Positions 27,423 through 37,052 are shown, counted from the first letter of the stretch. The stretch: DNA of 61,040 bases from Rhodoferax sp. (GCF_025354435.1 NZ_JANXMU010000030.1:1-61040), one strand, 5' to 3'. Notes: generated from the letters alone by a model not told the origin. Made by a program: numbers and translations.

Positions 27423-29156
27423 ATGTTTGAGCTGCGCAACCCCCAATCGCGGGGCAGCCGCCTGCTGGGTAAAACACCCAACCGGTGGGACTTTGCCCTG
27501 CTGCCGCTGGTGTTGGCGATTCTGTTGGCCATGGCGTTTGCGGCCGCGCAAATGGCCCGCCCGTTTGCCATGGGCGAGACGCTGGATATCTCGCTCTCGC
27601 CCGCCTACCTGCCGTACTACCTGTTACGCACCATCCTGCGCATGTTCATTGCGCTGGCCTGTTCGCTGCTGTTCAGCTTTGTGTTTGCGGCCATCGCCGC
27701 CAAATACAGGGCGGCCGAGAAGGCCATGATTCCTATCCTGGACGTGCTGCAGTCGGTGCCCATTCTGGGCTTCCAGGCGATTGCGATTGCGCCCTTCATT
27801 GCGCTGTTTCCGGGCAGCCTGCTGGGCGTGGAATGCGCGGCCATCTTTGCCATCTTCACCTCGCAGGCCTGGAACATGGCGTTCAGCCTGTACCAGTCGA
27901 TCCGCAACGTGCCCGACGAGCTGAACGAAGCGGCGCGGGTGTTTCGCCTGTCCGGCTGGCAGCGCTTTTGGCGGCTAGAGCTGCCGTTTGCCATGCCGGG
28001 GCTGCTGTGGAACATGATGATGTCGATGTCGGGCGGCTGGTTCTTTCTGGTGGCCGCCGAAGCGATTTCGGTGGCCAACCAGGACATCAAGCTGCCGGGC
28101 ATCGGCTCCTACATTGCCGTGGCGATTGACGCCAAAGACGGCTGGGCCATTGGCTACGCAATTGCGGCCATGCTGGCGGGCATTTTGTTGTACGACCAGC
28201 TGTTCTTTCGACCCCTGCTGGCCTGGGCCGACAAGTTCCGGTTTGAAGAGTCGCAAGGCGACACGGCGCAGCAGTCGTGGCTGCTGGACTGGATGGGCCG
28301 CAGCCACTGGATGCGCGGGCTGAGTGCGCATTTTTGGACGCTGATGCGCGGTGCGCTGGGCTGGTTCAGCGTGCGCGGCGATGCGGCCGTGCGCGACACA
28401 CCGCCCAAGGCAGACAACCCACGGTGGGAACGTGTGTGGGATGCGGTGCTGGTGCTGGCCGCCTTGGCCGCCTTGGCCTGGCTGGTGGTGTTTGTGCACA
28501 CCGTGGTGGGCTGGGGCGAGGCCGCGCACGTGGCGTTTTTGGGCCTGATCACGCTGACACGGGTGCTGCTGCTGATCGCGCTGGCCTCGCTGGTCTGGGT
28601 GCCGGTGGCGGTATGGATCGGCCTGCGGCCTGCGTATTCGCAGCGGGTGCAGGCGGTGGCGCAGTTCTTGGCAGCTTTTCCGGTGAACCTGATGTTTCCG
28701 CTGGTGGTCTACCTGCTGGTGACCTGGCGGCTGAACCCCAACATCTGGCTCAGCCCGCTGATGGTGTTCGGCACCCAGTGGTACATCCTGTTCAACGTGG
28801 TGGCCGGGGCCGCCACCATCCCGAACGAGCTGCGCCTGGCCGCCGACAACCTGGGCGTAAAGGGCTGGCTGAAGTGGAAGCGGGTGTACCTGCCTGCCGT
28901 GTTCCCTAGCTACGTTACCGGGGCCATCACCGCCAGCGGCGGTTCGTGGAACGCCAGCATCGTGGCCGAGTACGTCACCTGGGGCAAAACCACCTTGGTG
29001 GCCGACGGCCTGGGCAGCTACATCAAGCAGATGACCGATGCCGGGGACTTCCACCGCATCGGCCTGGGCATTGGCGTGATGTGCATTTTTGTGATGTTGT
29101 TGAACCGCTTCTTCTGGCGCAAGCTGTATTTGCTGGCCGAAGACCGTAGCCGCTAG
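27423..29156 (+). CDS. two-domain ABC transporter permease (nitrate/sulfonate/taurine type)
   Basis: A 577-residue inner-membrane protein carrying two complete BPD-type permease domains in one chain (about residues 60-290 and 370-570). Each has an EAA-like loop contacting the ATPase: ELNEAARVFRLSGWQRFWRL in the first and PNELRLAADNLGVKGWLKWK in the second. The family resembles NrtB/SsuC/TauC permeases. The ATG at 27423 has GGGAG at the right distance. It is followed after 32 bp by its ATPase. No substrate-binding protein is encoded nearby, so the substrate cannot be inferred. Confidence 0.9.
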   Translation: MFELRNPQSRGSRLLGKTPNRWDFALLPLVLAILLAMAFAAAQMARPFAMGETLDISLSPAYLPYYLLRTILRMFIALACSLLFSFVFAAIAAKYRAAEKAMIPILDVLQSVPILGFQAIAIAPFIALFPGSLLGVECAAIFAIFTSQAWNMAFSLYQSIRNVPDELNEAARVFRLSGWQRFWRLELPFAMPGLLWNMMMSMSGGWFFLVAAEAISVANQDIKLPGIGSYIAVAIDAKDGWAIGYAIAAMLAGILLYDQLFFRPLLAWADKFRFEESQGDTAQQSWLLDWMGRSHWMRGLSAHFWTLMRGALGWFSVRGDAAVRDTPPKADNPRWERVWDAVLVLAALAALAWLVVFVHTVVGWGEAAHVAFLGLITLTRVLLLIALASLVWVPVAVWIGLRPAYSQRVQAVAQFLAAFPVNLMFPLVVYLLVTWRLNPNIWLSPLMVFGTQWYILFNVVAGAATIPNELRLAADNLGVKGWLKWKRVYLPAVFPSYVTGAITASGGSWNASIVAEYVTWGKTTLVADGLGSYIKQMTDAGDFHRIGLGIGVMCIFVMLLNRFFWRKLYLLAEDRSR

Positions 29157-29188
29157 TGTGAAAGTTGATGAGAAGCTTGGGGAACCCT

Positions 29189-30481
29189 ATGAATTTGATC
29201 GAACTGCAAGGCGTGGCCAAGTCCTTCCGCGCCGCCGACGGCACCGCCCGCAGCGTGCTGGAGTCGGTGGACTTTCACCTGGCCGATGGCGAAATTGTGG
29301 CCCTGCTGGGCAAATCGGGCTCGGGTAAATCCACCCTGCTGCGCATCATGGCCGGGCTGATTCCGGCCGACCACGGCAAGGTGGAGTACCGCCAGCGGCC
29401 GATCCACGCCCCAGTGGCGGGCATCGCCATGGTGTTCCAGTCGTTTGCGCTGTTTCCGTGGCTGACGGTGCAGCAAAACGTGGAGCTGGGCCTGGAAGCC
29501 CAGGGTGTGCCCGCCGCAGAGCGCGAAAGCCGCGCCGACGCAGTGCTGGAGATGATCGGCCTGGCCGGGTTTGGCGGGGCCTTGCCGCGTGAACTGTCGG
29601 GCGGCATGAAGCAGCGGGTGGGCATTGCCCGCGCCCTGGTCACCAACCCCGACATTTTGCTGATGGACGAAGCGTTTTCGGCGCTCGACGTGCTGACCGG
29701 CGAAACCCTGCGCAACGACATGCTGGAGCTGTGGGACGGTGACCAGATCCCTACCAAGGGCATCCTGATCGTCTCGCACAACATCGAAGAGGCGGTGATG
29801 ATGGCCGACCGCATCATCATCCTGGCCAGCGACCCGGGCCGCATCCGCGATGAAATCAGTATCGATCTGCCGCGCCCGCGCGATGCAGACTCGGTGGAAG
29901 TGCGGGCACTGATCGACGAGGTCTATGGCCTGATGACCCAGCGCCCCACGCAAGAGGCCACCGCCGGTGCCTCGGCCACCGCGCACCTGGGCTACCGCCT
30001 GCCCGAAACCGACATCAGCCGCATCGAGGCGGTGCTGGAGCTGCTGGCCGATCCCCCGTTTGATGGCCACGCCGATCTGCCGCAGCTGGCCGAAGAGTCA
30101 GAGCTGGCCGATGAAGAGCTGTTCCCCACCTACGAGGCGCTGGGCCTGATGGGCCTGGCCCAGGTGGACAAGGGCGACATCCACCTGACCGCCCTGGGCC
30201 GCCACTATGTGGATGCCGACCAAGCCCGCCGGCAAGAGATTTTTGGCCAGCAGCTGCTCACCCACGTTCCCCTGGCAGCGCACATCCGGCGCAACCTGGA
30301 GTCCGAGTCCAGCGGCACCTTGTCGGAGAAGCGCTTTTTGGAGTTGCTGGAAGAGTTCATGGACGCGGTGGAAGCCAAGCGCGTACTGGAAGTGGCCATC
30401 GAATGGGGCCGCTACGGCGAGGTCTATGGCTACGATTACCACACCGGCCGGCTCACGCTGCCCGAGGAGTCGGAAACCTGA
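29189..30481 (+). CDS. ABC transporter ATPase with AAA-associated C-terminal domain
   Basis: A 430-residue protein. The first ~250 residues are an ABC ATPase of the nitrate/sulfonate/taurine type: Walker A LLGKSGSGKSTLL (~36-48), Q-loop MVFQSFALFPW, signature LSGGMKQRVGIAR, Walker B ILLMDEAFSALD and H-loop VSHNIEE. The remaining ~150 residues match the AAA-associated C-terminal domain (PF09821 type: RIEAVLELLADPPFDGHADL, FPTYEALGLMGLAQVDKGD), probably regulatory. The start at 29189 gives MNLIELQGV. It is the partner of the fused permease immediately upstream. Confidence 0.92.
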   Translation: MNLIELQGVAKSFRAADGTARSVLESVDFHLADGEIVALLGKSGSGKSTLLRIMAGLIPADHGKVEYRQRPIHAPVAGIAMVFQSFALFPWLTVQQNVELGLEAQGVPAAERESRADAVLEMIGLAGFGGALPRELSGGMKQRVGIARALVTNPDILLMDEAFSALDVLTGETLRNDMLELWDGDQIPTKGILIVSHNIEEAVMMADRIIILASDPGRIRDEISIDLPRPRDADSVEVRALIDEVYGLMTQRPTQEATAGASATAHLGYRLPETDISRIEAVLELLADPPFDGHADLPQLAEESELADEELFPTYEALGLMGLAQVDKGDIHLTALGRHYVDADQARRQEIFGQQLLTHVPLAAHIRRNLESESSGTLSEKRFLELLEEFMDAVEAKRVLEVAIEWGRYGEVYGYDYHTGRLTLPEESET

Positions 30482-30484
30482 TAT

Positions 30485-30545
30485 TGCTATTAAATAAATA
30501 GCTACTAGCGCAGGTATCACCTACGCCAAGTACCAATTTAGTATA
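30485..30545. repeat. two-hairpin miniature repeat, copy 8
   Basis: One of the best-preserved copies: TGCTATTAAATAAATAGCTA, then CTAGCGCAGGTATCACCTACGC and an AT-rich tail. Sits between the convergent ABC ATPase and ompW genes. Confidence 0.8.
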
Positions 30546-30551
30546 AAAATA

Positions 30552-31142
30552 TCAGAACTTCCAGCCCAGGCCCATGCCGAACAGCACCGAGTCCACCTTG
30601 AAGGTACCCAGCTTGGCACCGCCAGCCGCCACGTCGGTGCGGATGTAGACCTTCTTCAGGTCGAAGTTCAGCACCAGGTTGTGCGCCAGCGGAATATCCA
30701 CACCCACCTGCAATGCCGGGCCGAAGCTGTTGCGGTCCACCGTCACACCTGCGGGCAGGTCCACCGCGCTCAGGCGGGTGTAGTTCAGGCCTGCGCCCAC
30801 GTAGGGCGTAAAACCGGCCTGGGGCGCGTGGTACTGCAGCGTCAGGGTGGGCGGCAGGTGCTTGAAGCTGCCGATGGGGGTGCCGCCCGCACTCAGCGTC
30901 TGTTTCTGCGGCACGGTCAGCACCAGCTCGGCGGCGATGTTGGGCGTGAAGAAGTAGCTGATGTCCAGCTCGGGCAGCCACTTGTTGTTGATGGACAGGG
31001 CCAGCGATGTGCTGTCGCCATTGGCGCTGCCAAGGTGCACGGCGCGGGTCCGTACCAGCCAGGGGCCAGGGGTGCTGGACTGGGCCAGTGCGGCGGTGGA
31101 CAACAGGGCGCAGAGGACCGCGGCGATCATTGGTTTTTGCAT
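30552..31142 (-). CDS. ompW: OmpW family outer membrane protein
   Basis: A 196-residue eight-stranded outer-membrane barrel of the OmpW family. Signal peptide MQKPMIAAVLCALLSTAALA, then GPWLVRTRAVHLGSANGD, the family signature for the first strand, PELDISYFFTPNIAAELVLT in the middle and a C-terminal Phe (GMGLGWKF). OmpW proteins form small hydrophobic channels and often respond to stress or oxygen. Here it lies next to a membrane-lipid desaturase. Length is normal. Confidence 0.93.
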   Translation of the reverse strand: MQKPMIAAVLCALLSTAALAQSSTPGPWLVRTRAVHLGSANGDSTSLALSINNKWLPELDISYFFTPNIAAELVLTVPQKQTLSAGGTPIGSFKHLPPTLTLQYHAPQAGFTPYVGAGLNYTRLSAVDLPAGVTVDRNSFGPALQVGVDIPLAHNLVLNFDLKKVYIRTDVAAGGAKLGTFKVDSVLFGMGLGWKF

Positions 31143-31233
31143 GCTCTTCTTTCAATCAGCGTTCAATCAGGTTGTGGGAACATCCCACCCCTTGATTACA
31201 GAAGAGCGTGCGTCTTCGGACTTTGCGCCGCAT

Positions 31234-31257
31234 CAAACCGGGCGCGCACCCGGTTTG
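31234..31257 (-). terminator. hairpin downstream of the desaturase gene
   Basis: A perfect 9-bp stem, CAAACCGGG (31234-31242) and CCCGGTTTG (31249-31257), with a six-base loop, about 25 bp beyond the desaturase stop codon. No T-run follows on the minus strand, so it may stabilise an mRNA end rather than terminate. Confidence 0.45.
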
Positions 31258-31281
31258 CGGCAGATCAAGAATGCCCCCGGT

Positions 31282-32397
31282 TCAGGCGTTTTGTGGGCGT
31301 GGCATGCTGGTGGCATGGCCCTGGAAGTCGGTCCAGCAGTGACGCGTGAAGTCATACAGCTTGCAGGCGCGCGCGGTGTCAAAGTACCAGCGCCACGAGA
31401 AGCGCTGCACCACGATGCGCCCGGGCAGCAACTCCTCCAGCTTGGCCTGCGCGGCCTTGAGCTTGTACAGCGGGATGCTCATGTCCACGTGGTGGGCGGT
31501 GTGCTCCATGATGTGGTGCACCAGCGCGCCGATCTGCAGCGGAAAGGTCAGGTGCACCGTGGTGGACACAAAGGGCTGGGCACGCAGCCACACCGCCCGG
31601 TCGTCGTGCCACGACACCTTGACGTGCGTGTGGTGGCCGTAGATCACAAAGCCCATCATGTTGAACCAGAAGAACATCGGCACCGCAAAGCCTAGCAACA
31701 GCAGCAGCGCTACAGACTGGCCGGTGGCCCAGGCGGCCACGGCCAGCACGGCCATCCACACCAGGGCAAAGGTGCTGACCAAAATGCAATCCCAGGTAAA
31801 GATGGCACGGTTGGTATTGCCCATTTGCGACTGGGGCGGGAACATCATCTTTTTGCCCCAGATCTCGACCATGTAGTACAGGCCCGGCCCCCAACCGCTG
31901 CGGTAGATGCGCTGCAGCAGCTTGCCCACCGGTGACAGCGCAGCGTATTCGGCTTGCGTCAGCGGGGCCCAGACAAAATCCACCCCCTTGAGGTTGGTAA
32001 AGCCGTGGTGCACCACGTTGTGGCCCACGTCCCACAGGCTGTAGGCGGTGAGCGACGGCAAAAACGCGATACGCCCCAGCCATTTGTTCAGGCGACGGTG
32101 CGGGGTCAAGCTTTGGTGGCAGCCGTCGTGGCCGATGACAAACAAGCGCCCCACCACAAAGCCGGCCACCAGCCCGCACAGCAACTTGGCCCACACCGAT
32201 GCCAGCAGCACTGTGCCGCTCAGCAGCGCGCCCAGCACCACGTAATCCAGCGCCAACAGCAGCAGCGCCCGCAACGTGGTGCGCTGCGACAGCGGAATCA
32301 GCCAGGAACGGATCACCTTGCGGTGCGGCAGCGGCGCACCGGGGGCCAACGGCGCAGGGATGGGTTCAGAAGCGGGGTTTTCAATCGAAGAAGACAT
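31282..32397 (-). CDS. membrane fatty acid desaturase
   Basis: A 371-residue integral-membrane di-iron desaturase with the three His boxes of the family: HDGCHQS (residues ~101-107), HNVVHHGF (~138-145) and HTAHHVD (~300-306). Hydrophobic pairs flank the boxes (YVVLGALLSGTVLLASVWAK, LLLLLGFAVPMFFWFNM). It likely introduces double bonds in membrane phospholipid acyl chains or a related substrate. The ATG at 32397 (MSSSIENPAS) is preferred to longer upstream frames, which are Arg-rich and unlike the family. Confidence 0.9.
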   Translation of the reverse strand: MSSSIENPASEPIPAPLAPGAPLPHRKVIRSWLIPLSQRTTLRALLLLALDYVVLGALLSGTVLLASVWAKLLCGLVAGFVVGRLFVIGHDGCHQSLTPHRRLNKWLGRIAFLPSLTAYSLWDVGHNVVHHGFTNLKGVDFVWAPLTQAEYAALSPVGKLLQRIYRSGWGPGLYYMVEIWGKKMMFPPQSQMGNTNRAIFTWDCILVSTFALVWMAVLAVAAWATGQSVALLLLLGFAVPMFFWFNMMGFVIYGHHTHVKVSWHDDRAVWLRAQPFVSTTVHLTFPLQIGALVHHIMEHTAHHVDMSIPLYKLKAAQAKLEELLPGRIVVQRFSWRWYFDTARACKLYDFTRHCWTDFQGHATSMPRPQNA

Positions 32398-32673
32398 GGC
32401 AAAACACGGTAAACGTGAAGTTCGTGTGGGTGAATTGCCTAGCGGGACCGGGGGCCGCGCATGGGTACGCAAATCAGTTGCCGCGATGCTATGCGCGCGG
32501 CGCGGCAGCGGTACTGACACAGATCAAAGCATTTGCAGCGCGTGGGACCAATATAACTTTGTACCATGGCCCGATGTCAGCGGTGAAACTAGGGTTTTCA
32601 TGCTTGTCCTGTAACCTTTTGGTAACTATTTTCGTGTGAAAATGGAAACTAAATTACAACGGAGACTTCTGTC
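32398..32673. promoter_or_regulatory. divergent region between desaturase and pyk, with a GTTACCAA-type site
   Basis: 276 bp without a gene. TTGGTAAC at 32619-32626 lies about 50 bp before pyk and is the reverse complement of the GTTACCAA motifs found before fba. A strong Shine-Dalgarno-like CGGAGA precedes the pyk ATG. No other structure is clear. Confidence 0.4.
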
Positions 32674-34107
32674 ATGCCCCGCCTTGCCACCAAAATTGTT
32701 GCCACTCTTGGCCCTGCTTCCAACTCCCCGGAAATTCTGGAACAGCTGATCCGAGCGGGTGTCAACGTGGTGCGGCTGAATTTCAGCCATGGTAAGGCAC
32801 AAGACCATATCGACCGGGCCATGATGGTGCGCGAAGCCGCCAAACGTGCGGGTGTGGAAGTGGCCATCATGGCCGACCTGCAAGGTCCCAAGATCCGTGT
32901 TTCGAAGTTTGCCGAAGGCAAGGTCATGCTGGAGCCGGGCCAGAAATTTGTACTGGATGCCGCCCGCACCGAGCCCGGCGACATCAACGGCGTGGGCCTG
33001 GACTACAAAGAACTGCCACGTGAAGTCAAGGCTGGCGATGTGCTGCTGCTGAATGACGGCCTGATCGTCATGACGGTGGACTTTGTGCGCGGCGAACAGG
33101 TGCACACCATCGTCAAGCTCGGCGGCGAGCTGTCCAACAACAAGGGCATCAACAAAAAAGGCGGTGGCTTGACCGCCCCGGCGCTGACCTCCAAAGACAT
33201 GGACGACATCAAGACCGCCATGTCCTTCCAGGCCGACTACGTGGCCGTGAGCTTCCCCAAGAACGCCACCGACATGGAAATGGCCCGCCAGTTGTGCAAC
33301 GTGGCCGCGGCCGAATACCGCCACAAGCCCGGCATGATCGCTAAGATCGAACGCGCCGAAGCCATCCCCCACCTGCAAGCTATTCTGGATGCCAGCGACG
33401 GCATCATGGTGGCGCGCGGTGACCTGGCGGTCGAAGTCGGCAACGCTGCCGTGCCTGCCCTGCAAAAACGCATGATCCGCATGGCCCGCGCCAGCGACAA
33501 GGTGGTTATCACCGCCACCCAGATGATGGAGTCCATGATCACCAATCCGGTGCCCACCCGCGCCGAGGTCAGCGACGTGGCCAACGCCGTGTTGGACGGT
33601 ACCGATGCCGTGATGCTCAGCGCCGAAACCGCCGCTGGCAAATTCCCGCTGGAAACCGTGTTGGAAATGGCCAACATCTGCCGCGAAGCCGAAAAGGCCG
33701 ACTACGCCGAGTTAGAGGCCGACTTCAAGGGCAAGATCTTCAGCCGCATCGACCAGTCCATCGCCATGGGCGCGCTTTTCACCGCACAGCATCTGGGTGC
33801 CAAAGCCATTGTGGCCATGACTGACAGCGGCTCCACTGCCTTGTGGATGAGCCGCCACAGCATCCACGTGCCCATCTACGCCCTCACCCCACGCCTGGCC
33901 ACCCAGCGCAAGATGGCGTTGTACCGCAACGTGCTGCCGCTGTTGATGGATGCAAGCACCGACCGCGATACCGCGCTGGAACAGGCCGAGCGCCACCTCA
34001 CCAAGCGCGGCATCGTGCAGCGCGGCGACGTGTACGCCATCACCTGCGGCGAACCCATGGGTGCCCCCGGCGGCACCAATATGCTGAAGATCTGCCAGGT
34101 CAGTTGA
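32674..34107 (+). CDS. pyk: pyruvate kinase
   Basis: A 477-residue enzyme making pyruvate and ATP from phosphoenolpyruvate. It starts MPRLATKIVATLGPASNSPE, as is usual, and shows GVNVVRLNFSHG, the active-site IAKIERAEAI (catalytic Lys), GIMVARGDLAVEVG, ATQMMESMI and PTRAEVSDVANAVLDGTDAV. The C-terminal allosteric domain is present (AIVAMTDSGSTALWMSR). Length is typical of type II enzymes. It is separated from pgk by the ABC/ompW/desaturase genes and followed by fba. Confidence 0.97.
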   Translation: MPRLATKIVATLGPASNSPEILEQLIRAGVNVVRLNFSHGKAQDHIDRAMMVREAAKRAGVEVAIMADLQGPKIRVSKFAEGKVMLEPGQKFVLDAARTEPGDINGVGLDYKELPREVKAGDVLLLNDGLIVMTVDFVRGEQVHTIVKLGGELSNNKGINKKGGGLTAPALTSKDMDDIKTAMSFQADYVAVSFPKNATDMEMARQLCNVAAAEYRHKPGMIAKIERAEAIPHLQAILDASDGIMVARGDLAVEVGNAAVPALQKRMIRMARASDKVVITATQMMESMITNPVPTRAEVSDVANAVLDGTDAVMLSAETAAGKFPLETVLEMANICREAEKADYAELEADFKGKIFSRIDQSIAMGALFTAQHLGAKAIVAMTDSGSTALWMSRHSIHVPIYALTPRLATQRKMALYRNVLPLLMDASTDRDTALEQAERHLTKRGIVQRGDVYAITCGEPMGAPGGTNMLKICQVS

Positions 34108-34113
34108 TTTTTC

Positions 34114-34136
34114 GGGGGCTGCGCACCGCAGCCCCC
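34114..34136 (+). terminator. hairpin after pyk
   Basis: A 10-bp perfect stem GGGGGCTGCG/CGCAGCCCCC with a CAC loop starts 7 bp after the pyk stop codon. It is followed by TGCTTCTGG rather than a T-run, so termination may be partial; fba is probably made mainly from its own promoter further down. Confidence 0.65.
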
Positions 34137-34314
34137 TGCTTCTGGCGGCCCATGCAATGTGGGCCTGACAGGTGGCCAGCGTCCGGCATCCGCCGGTTTT
34201 CTCTGCACTGTGGTGCCCAGAGCACACCCAAACAAATCGTTACAAAGCTGCGCCCGCAGGATGGCCTGCCTTTTGCGTCTACGCCTCCTTGGGCGCAGCG
34301 CTAGAATTGGCAGA

Positions 34315-34333
34315 GTTACCAAGCGGTTACCAA
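34315..34333. promoter_or_regulatory. tandem GTTACCAA motifs upstream of fba
   Basis: GTTACCAA occurs at 34315-34322 and again at 34326-34333, start to start 11 bp apart, about 75 bp before the fba ATG. The spacing of one helical turn suggests a protein-binding site. The same octamer (inverted) occurs before pyk. Confidence 0.4.
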
Positions 34334-34406
34334 AACGGAGGTCTTGCCTCCGCAATCTGGTTTGGGCCCGCTTTGCCCCGATTTTTTACTCTTTGGAACC
34401 ACCACC

Positions 34407-35471
34407 ATGGCACTCGTCTCTATGCGCGAACTGCTGGACCATGCCGCCATTAACGGCTATGGCATCCCGTCCTTCAATGTCAACAACCTGGAGCAAGTCC
34501 AGGCCGTCATGCAAGCCGCCGACGAGGTGGGCGCTCCGGTCATCCTGCAGGCCAGCGCAGGCGCACGCAAGTACGCGGGCGAGCCCTTCATCAAGCATTT
34601 GATCCAGGCCGCGATTGAGACCTGGCCGCACATCCCACTGGTCATGCACCAGGACCACGGCCAAAGCCCCGAAGTCTGCCAGGGCGCGATCAACCTGGGC
34701 TTCAGCTCGGTGATGATGGATGGCTCCTTGCAGTCCGATGGCAAAACCATCGCCAGCTTTGACTACAACGTCGAAGTCACGCGCAAAGTGGTCGAGTTGG
34801 CGCACCGCGTTGGCGTGACGGTAGAGGGCGAACTCGGCTGCCTGGGCTCGCTAGAAACCATGCAGGGCGACAAGGAAGACGGCCACGGCACCGACGACAT
34901 CATGACCATGGCGCAGATGCTGACCGACCCCGAGCAGGCTGCCGAATTCGTCCAGCGCACCCAGATCGACGCACTGGCCATCGCCATCGGCACCAGCCAC
35001 GGCGCGTACAAGTTCACCCGCAAGCCCACCAGCGACATCCTGGCGATCCAGCGCATCAAGGAAATCCACTTGCGCATCCCCAGCACCCACCTGGTGCTGC
35101 ACGGCAGCTCCAGCGTGCCACAAGAGCTGCTGGCCATCATCCGCGAGCACGGTGGCGACATGAAGGAAACCTACGGCGTACCAATCGAAGAGATCCAGGA
35201 AGCCATCAAGCACGGCGTGCGCAAGATCAACATCGACACCGATGTGCGCCTGGCCATGACCGGCGCAATCCGCAAATTCTTCGTCGAAAACCCCGAGAAG
35301 TTCGATCCCCGCGACTACCTCAAGCCGGCCCGCGAAGCCGCCAAAAAGCTCTGTAAACAGCGCTTTTTAGAGTTCGGTTGCGAAGGCCAAGCCACTGGTG
35401 TCAAGGGCCACACCCTGCAGGTGGTGGCAGGCCACTACGCCGACGGCCTGCTGGCACAGGTGATCCACTAA
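34407..35471 (+). CDS. fba: class II fructose-bisphosphate aldolase
   Basis: A 354-residue Zn-dependent aldolase cleaving fructose 1,6-bisphosphate. Diagnostic features are [14 protein letters not shown] at the start, [11 protein letters not shown] with the zinc-binding His (residues ~81-91), VEGELGCLG and the GTSHGAYKF and VLHGSSSVP loops, and [14 protein letters not shown] binding substrate phosphate. The type matches the class IIB long form common in betaproteobacteria. The ATG at 34407 is chosen on homology. Its stop overlaps, by 4 bp, the stop of the convergent EamA gene. Confidence 0.96.
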   Translation: MALVSMRELLDHAAINGYGIPSFNVNNLEQVQAVMQAADEVGAPVILQASAGARKYAGEPFIKHLIQAAIETWPHIPLVMHQDHGQSPEVCQGAINLGFSSVMMDGSLQSDGKTIASFDYNVEVTRKVVELAHRVGVTVEGELGCLGSLETMQGDKEDGHGTDDIMTMAQMLTDPEQAAEFVQRTQIDALAIAIGTSHGAYKFTRKPTSDILAIQRIKEIHLRIPSTHLVLHGSSSVPQELLAIIREHGGDMKETYGVPIEEIQEAIKHGVRKINIDTDVRLAMTGAIRKFFVENPEKFDPRDYLKPAREAAKKLCKQRFLEFGCEGQATGVKGHTLQVVAGHYADGLLAQVIH

Positions 35472-36391
35472 AGAGGTTTGGGCCTGATCTGCACCAGCAC
35501 GATGCTGGCCAGGATCAGGCCGCAGCCGGCCAGCCCGGCGGCGTTCAATCGGTCGCCCATCAGCATGGCACCAAACAGGGCGGCAAACAGCGTTTCGCTA
35601 AACAAAATAATGGCTGCGTGGCTGGCGTTGGCATGGCGCTGGCCCAGCACCTGCAGCGTATAGCCCAGGCCCACCGACACAAAACCGGTGTAAGCAATGC
35701 TGGCGGCAGACTTGACCAGCTTGTCCAACACCCAGGGCTCGGCCACCGCCGCCACCGACAGGCTGGCCACTGCGCACACCGCAAACTGCACCAGCGACAG
35801 CACAAACGGCCCGCTGCTATGGCGTGACACCCGGCCCACCAGCAGCACGTGCAAAGCCCAGAACAGGCTGCTGCCCATGATCCACCAATCACCGCGCGCG
35901 ATCGACAGGCTACCGCCCCCGGCCAGCAGCCAGGTGCCCACCACGCACGCCAATGCTGCAGGCCACACCCGCCATGCCGGCCGGTGCCGCAACAGCGCCC
36001 AGGCCAGCAACGGGGTGAGCGGCACGTACAGCGCGGTCAGCACCCCGGCGTTGGTCACGCTGGTCTGGCCAATGCCGATCTGCTGCATCACCACCCCTGC
36101 AAAAATCAAAAAACCCAGCCCTGCCACCGGCAGCAAATGGCCCGGCCCGGCGGCTTTTTGGGCCACGCTACGCTGCCGCCATTCCCACCAGGCCAACGGT
36201 GCTACGACCAGCGTGCCCAGCGCAAAACGCAGGCCGGTGAACAGAAACGGAGCCACATCCACCGCGCCCCAGGCCTGCGGGACAAAGGCCGAACCCCAAA
36301 TCAGAGCGGCGAGAAATAGCAAGCCGTTGGCTTGCCAAGGGGAAAGAGTGTGCATGGTGGTGTTCGTCAGAATGTGCGAATTGTCACGCAT
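35468..36391 (-). CDS. EamA/DMT family permease
   Basis: A membrane protein of up to 307 residues with ten predicted helices in two EamA repeats, a drug/metabolite exporter. Typical stretches are [17 protein letters not shown] with a family-like WG motif, [19 protein letters not shown] in the first repeat, and [20 protein letters not shown] in the second. The start may be 36391 or the internal ATG at 36355 ([11 protein letters not shown]), which gives the usual N-terminus. A sequence resembling the MarR-box of the regulator at 50.7 kb lies at 36394-36413, directly next to the upstream start. Confidence 0.88.
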   Translation of the reverse strand: MRDNSHILTNTTMHTLSPWQANGLLFLAALIWGSAFVPQAWGAVDVAPFLFTGLRFALGTLVVAPLAWWEWRQRSVAQKAAGPGHLLPVAGLGFLIFAGVVMQQIGIGQTSVTNAGVLTALYVPLTPLLAWALLRHRPAWRVWPAALACVVGTWLLAGGGSLSIARGDWWIMGSSLFWALHVLLVGRVSRHSSGPFVLSLVQFAVCAVASLSVAAVAEPWVLDKLVKSAASIAYTGFVSVGLGYTLQVLGQRHANASHAAIILFSETLFAALFGAMLMGDRLNAAGLAGCGLILASIVLVQIRPKPL

Positions 36392-36393
36392 CT

Positions 36394-36413
36394 AGTTTGA
36401 CTTTTAGATAGTA
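36394..36413. promoter_or_regulatory. putative MarR-type operator before the EamA exporter
   Basis: AGTTTGACTT (36394-36403) and TTTAGATAGTA (36403-36413) occur together here, and both blocks also occur together at 50747-50766 in the promoter of a MarR-family gene, one of them inverted. A 10- and an 11-base exact match side by side is unlikely by chance in a GC-rich genome. Confidence 0.45.
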
Positions 36414-36497
36414 GACAATGTGCCGTCAACCAGCAGGTTGTAGCCAGCGTTGCGGGTGGCTGCAACGTATTTTTTCTCTACTTACCAAGGAAACACC

Positions 36498-36983
36498 ATG
36501 GGCTTACTCGACTCGGTTCTCGGCGCGGTTTTGAACAACGGCCAACAACAGGCGCAACCCCAAGGCGGCCTCGGCGGCTTGGGCGGTGGTTTGGGCGGCA
36601 TCATCGGCATGCTGGCCAGCAACCCACAACTGATCCAGGTGGTGACGGGCATGCTGAGCAACAACGGCGGCCAGGGCGGCCTGGGCGGTTTGGCTGAGAA
36701 ATTTGGCCAGGCGGGTCTGGGCGATGTGCTGGGTTCCTGGGTCGGCGGCGGCCAAAACCAGCCGATCTCGGGCGACCAACTGGGCAATGTGCTGGGTTCG
36801 GACGCACTGGCCGGCATTGCCGCCAAGCTGGGCCTGAACCCCGGTGAAGCCGCAGGCCAGCTGGCCCAGGTGCTGCCAGGCCTGGTAGACCACCTCACCC
36901 CCGCAGGCCAAGCTCCCCAAGCCGGTTTGGGCGACAGCAGCGACCTGTTTGGCATGCTGGGTGGGTTACTACAAAAAGCATAG
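36498..36983 (+). CDS. YidB-like DUF937 protein
   Basis: A 161-residue glycine-rich soluble protein of the YidB/DUF937 family. MGLLDSVLGAVL starts the protein, then runs of GGLGGLGGGLGG, LASNPQLIQVVTGML, LGDVLGSWVGGGQNQPIS and a C-terminal GLAAKLGLNPGEAAGQLAQVLP-type helix pair are visible. The function is unknown; the repeats may mediate self-association. The ATG at 36498 is the family start. A convergent terminator follows. Confidence 0.85.
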   Translation: MGLLDSVLGAVLNNGQQQAQPQGGLGGLGGGLGGIIGMLASNPQLIQVVTGMLSNNGGQGGLGGLAEKFGQAGLGDVLGSWVGGGQNQPISGDQLGNVLGSDALAGIAAKLGLNPGEAAGQLAQVLPGLVDHLTPAGQAPQAGLGDSSDLFGMLGGLLQKA

Positions 36984-37025
36984 CGTCTAGCGTAGGTAAT
37001 ACTTACACAAAAGCCACTTTTTATC
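36981..37025. repeat. two-hairpin miniature repeat, copy 9 (partial)
   Basis: TAGCGTCTAGCGTAGGTAAT then ACTTACAC: the GC stem is recognisable, and the AT arm pair is missing and replaced by the terminator hairpin that follows. Confidence 0.5.
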
Positions 37026-37045
37026 TAAAAAAGTGGCTTTTTTTT
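37009..37045. terminator. bidirectional intrinsic terminator
   Basis: Stem AAAAGCCACTTTTT (37009-37022) pairs with AAAAAAGTGGCTTTT (37027-37041) and is followed by a T-run on the plus strand and an A/T-rich tail on the minus strand. It lies between the convergent DUF937 and M20 genes and can serve both. Confidence 0.85.
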
Positions 37046-37052
37046 GGGCGGC

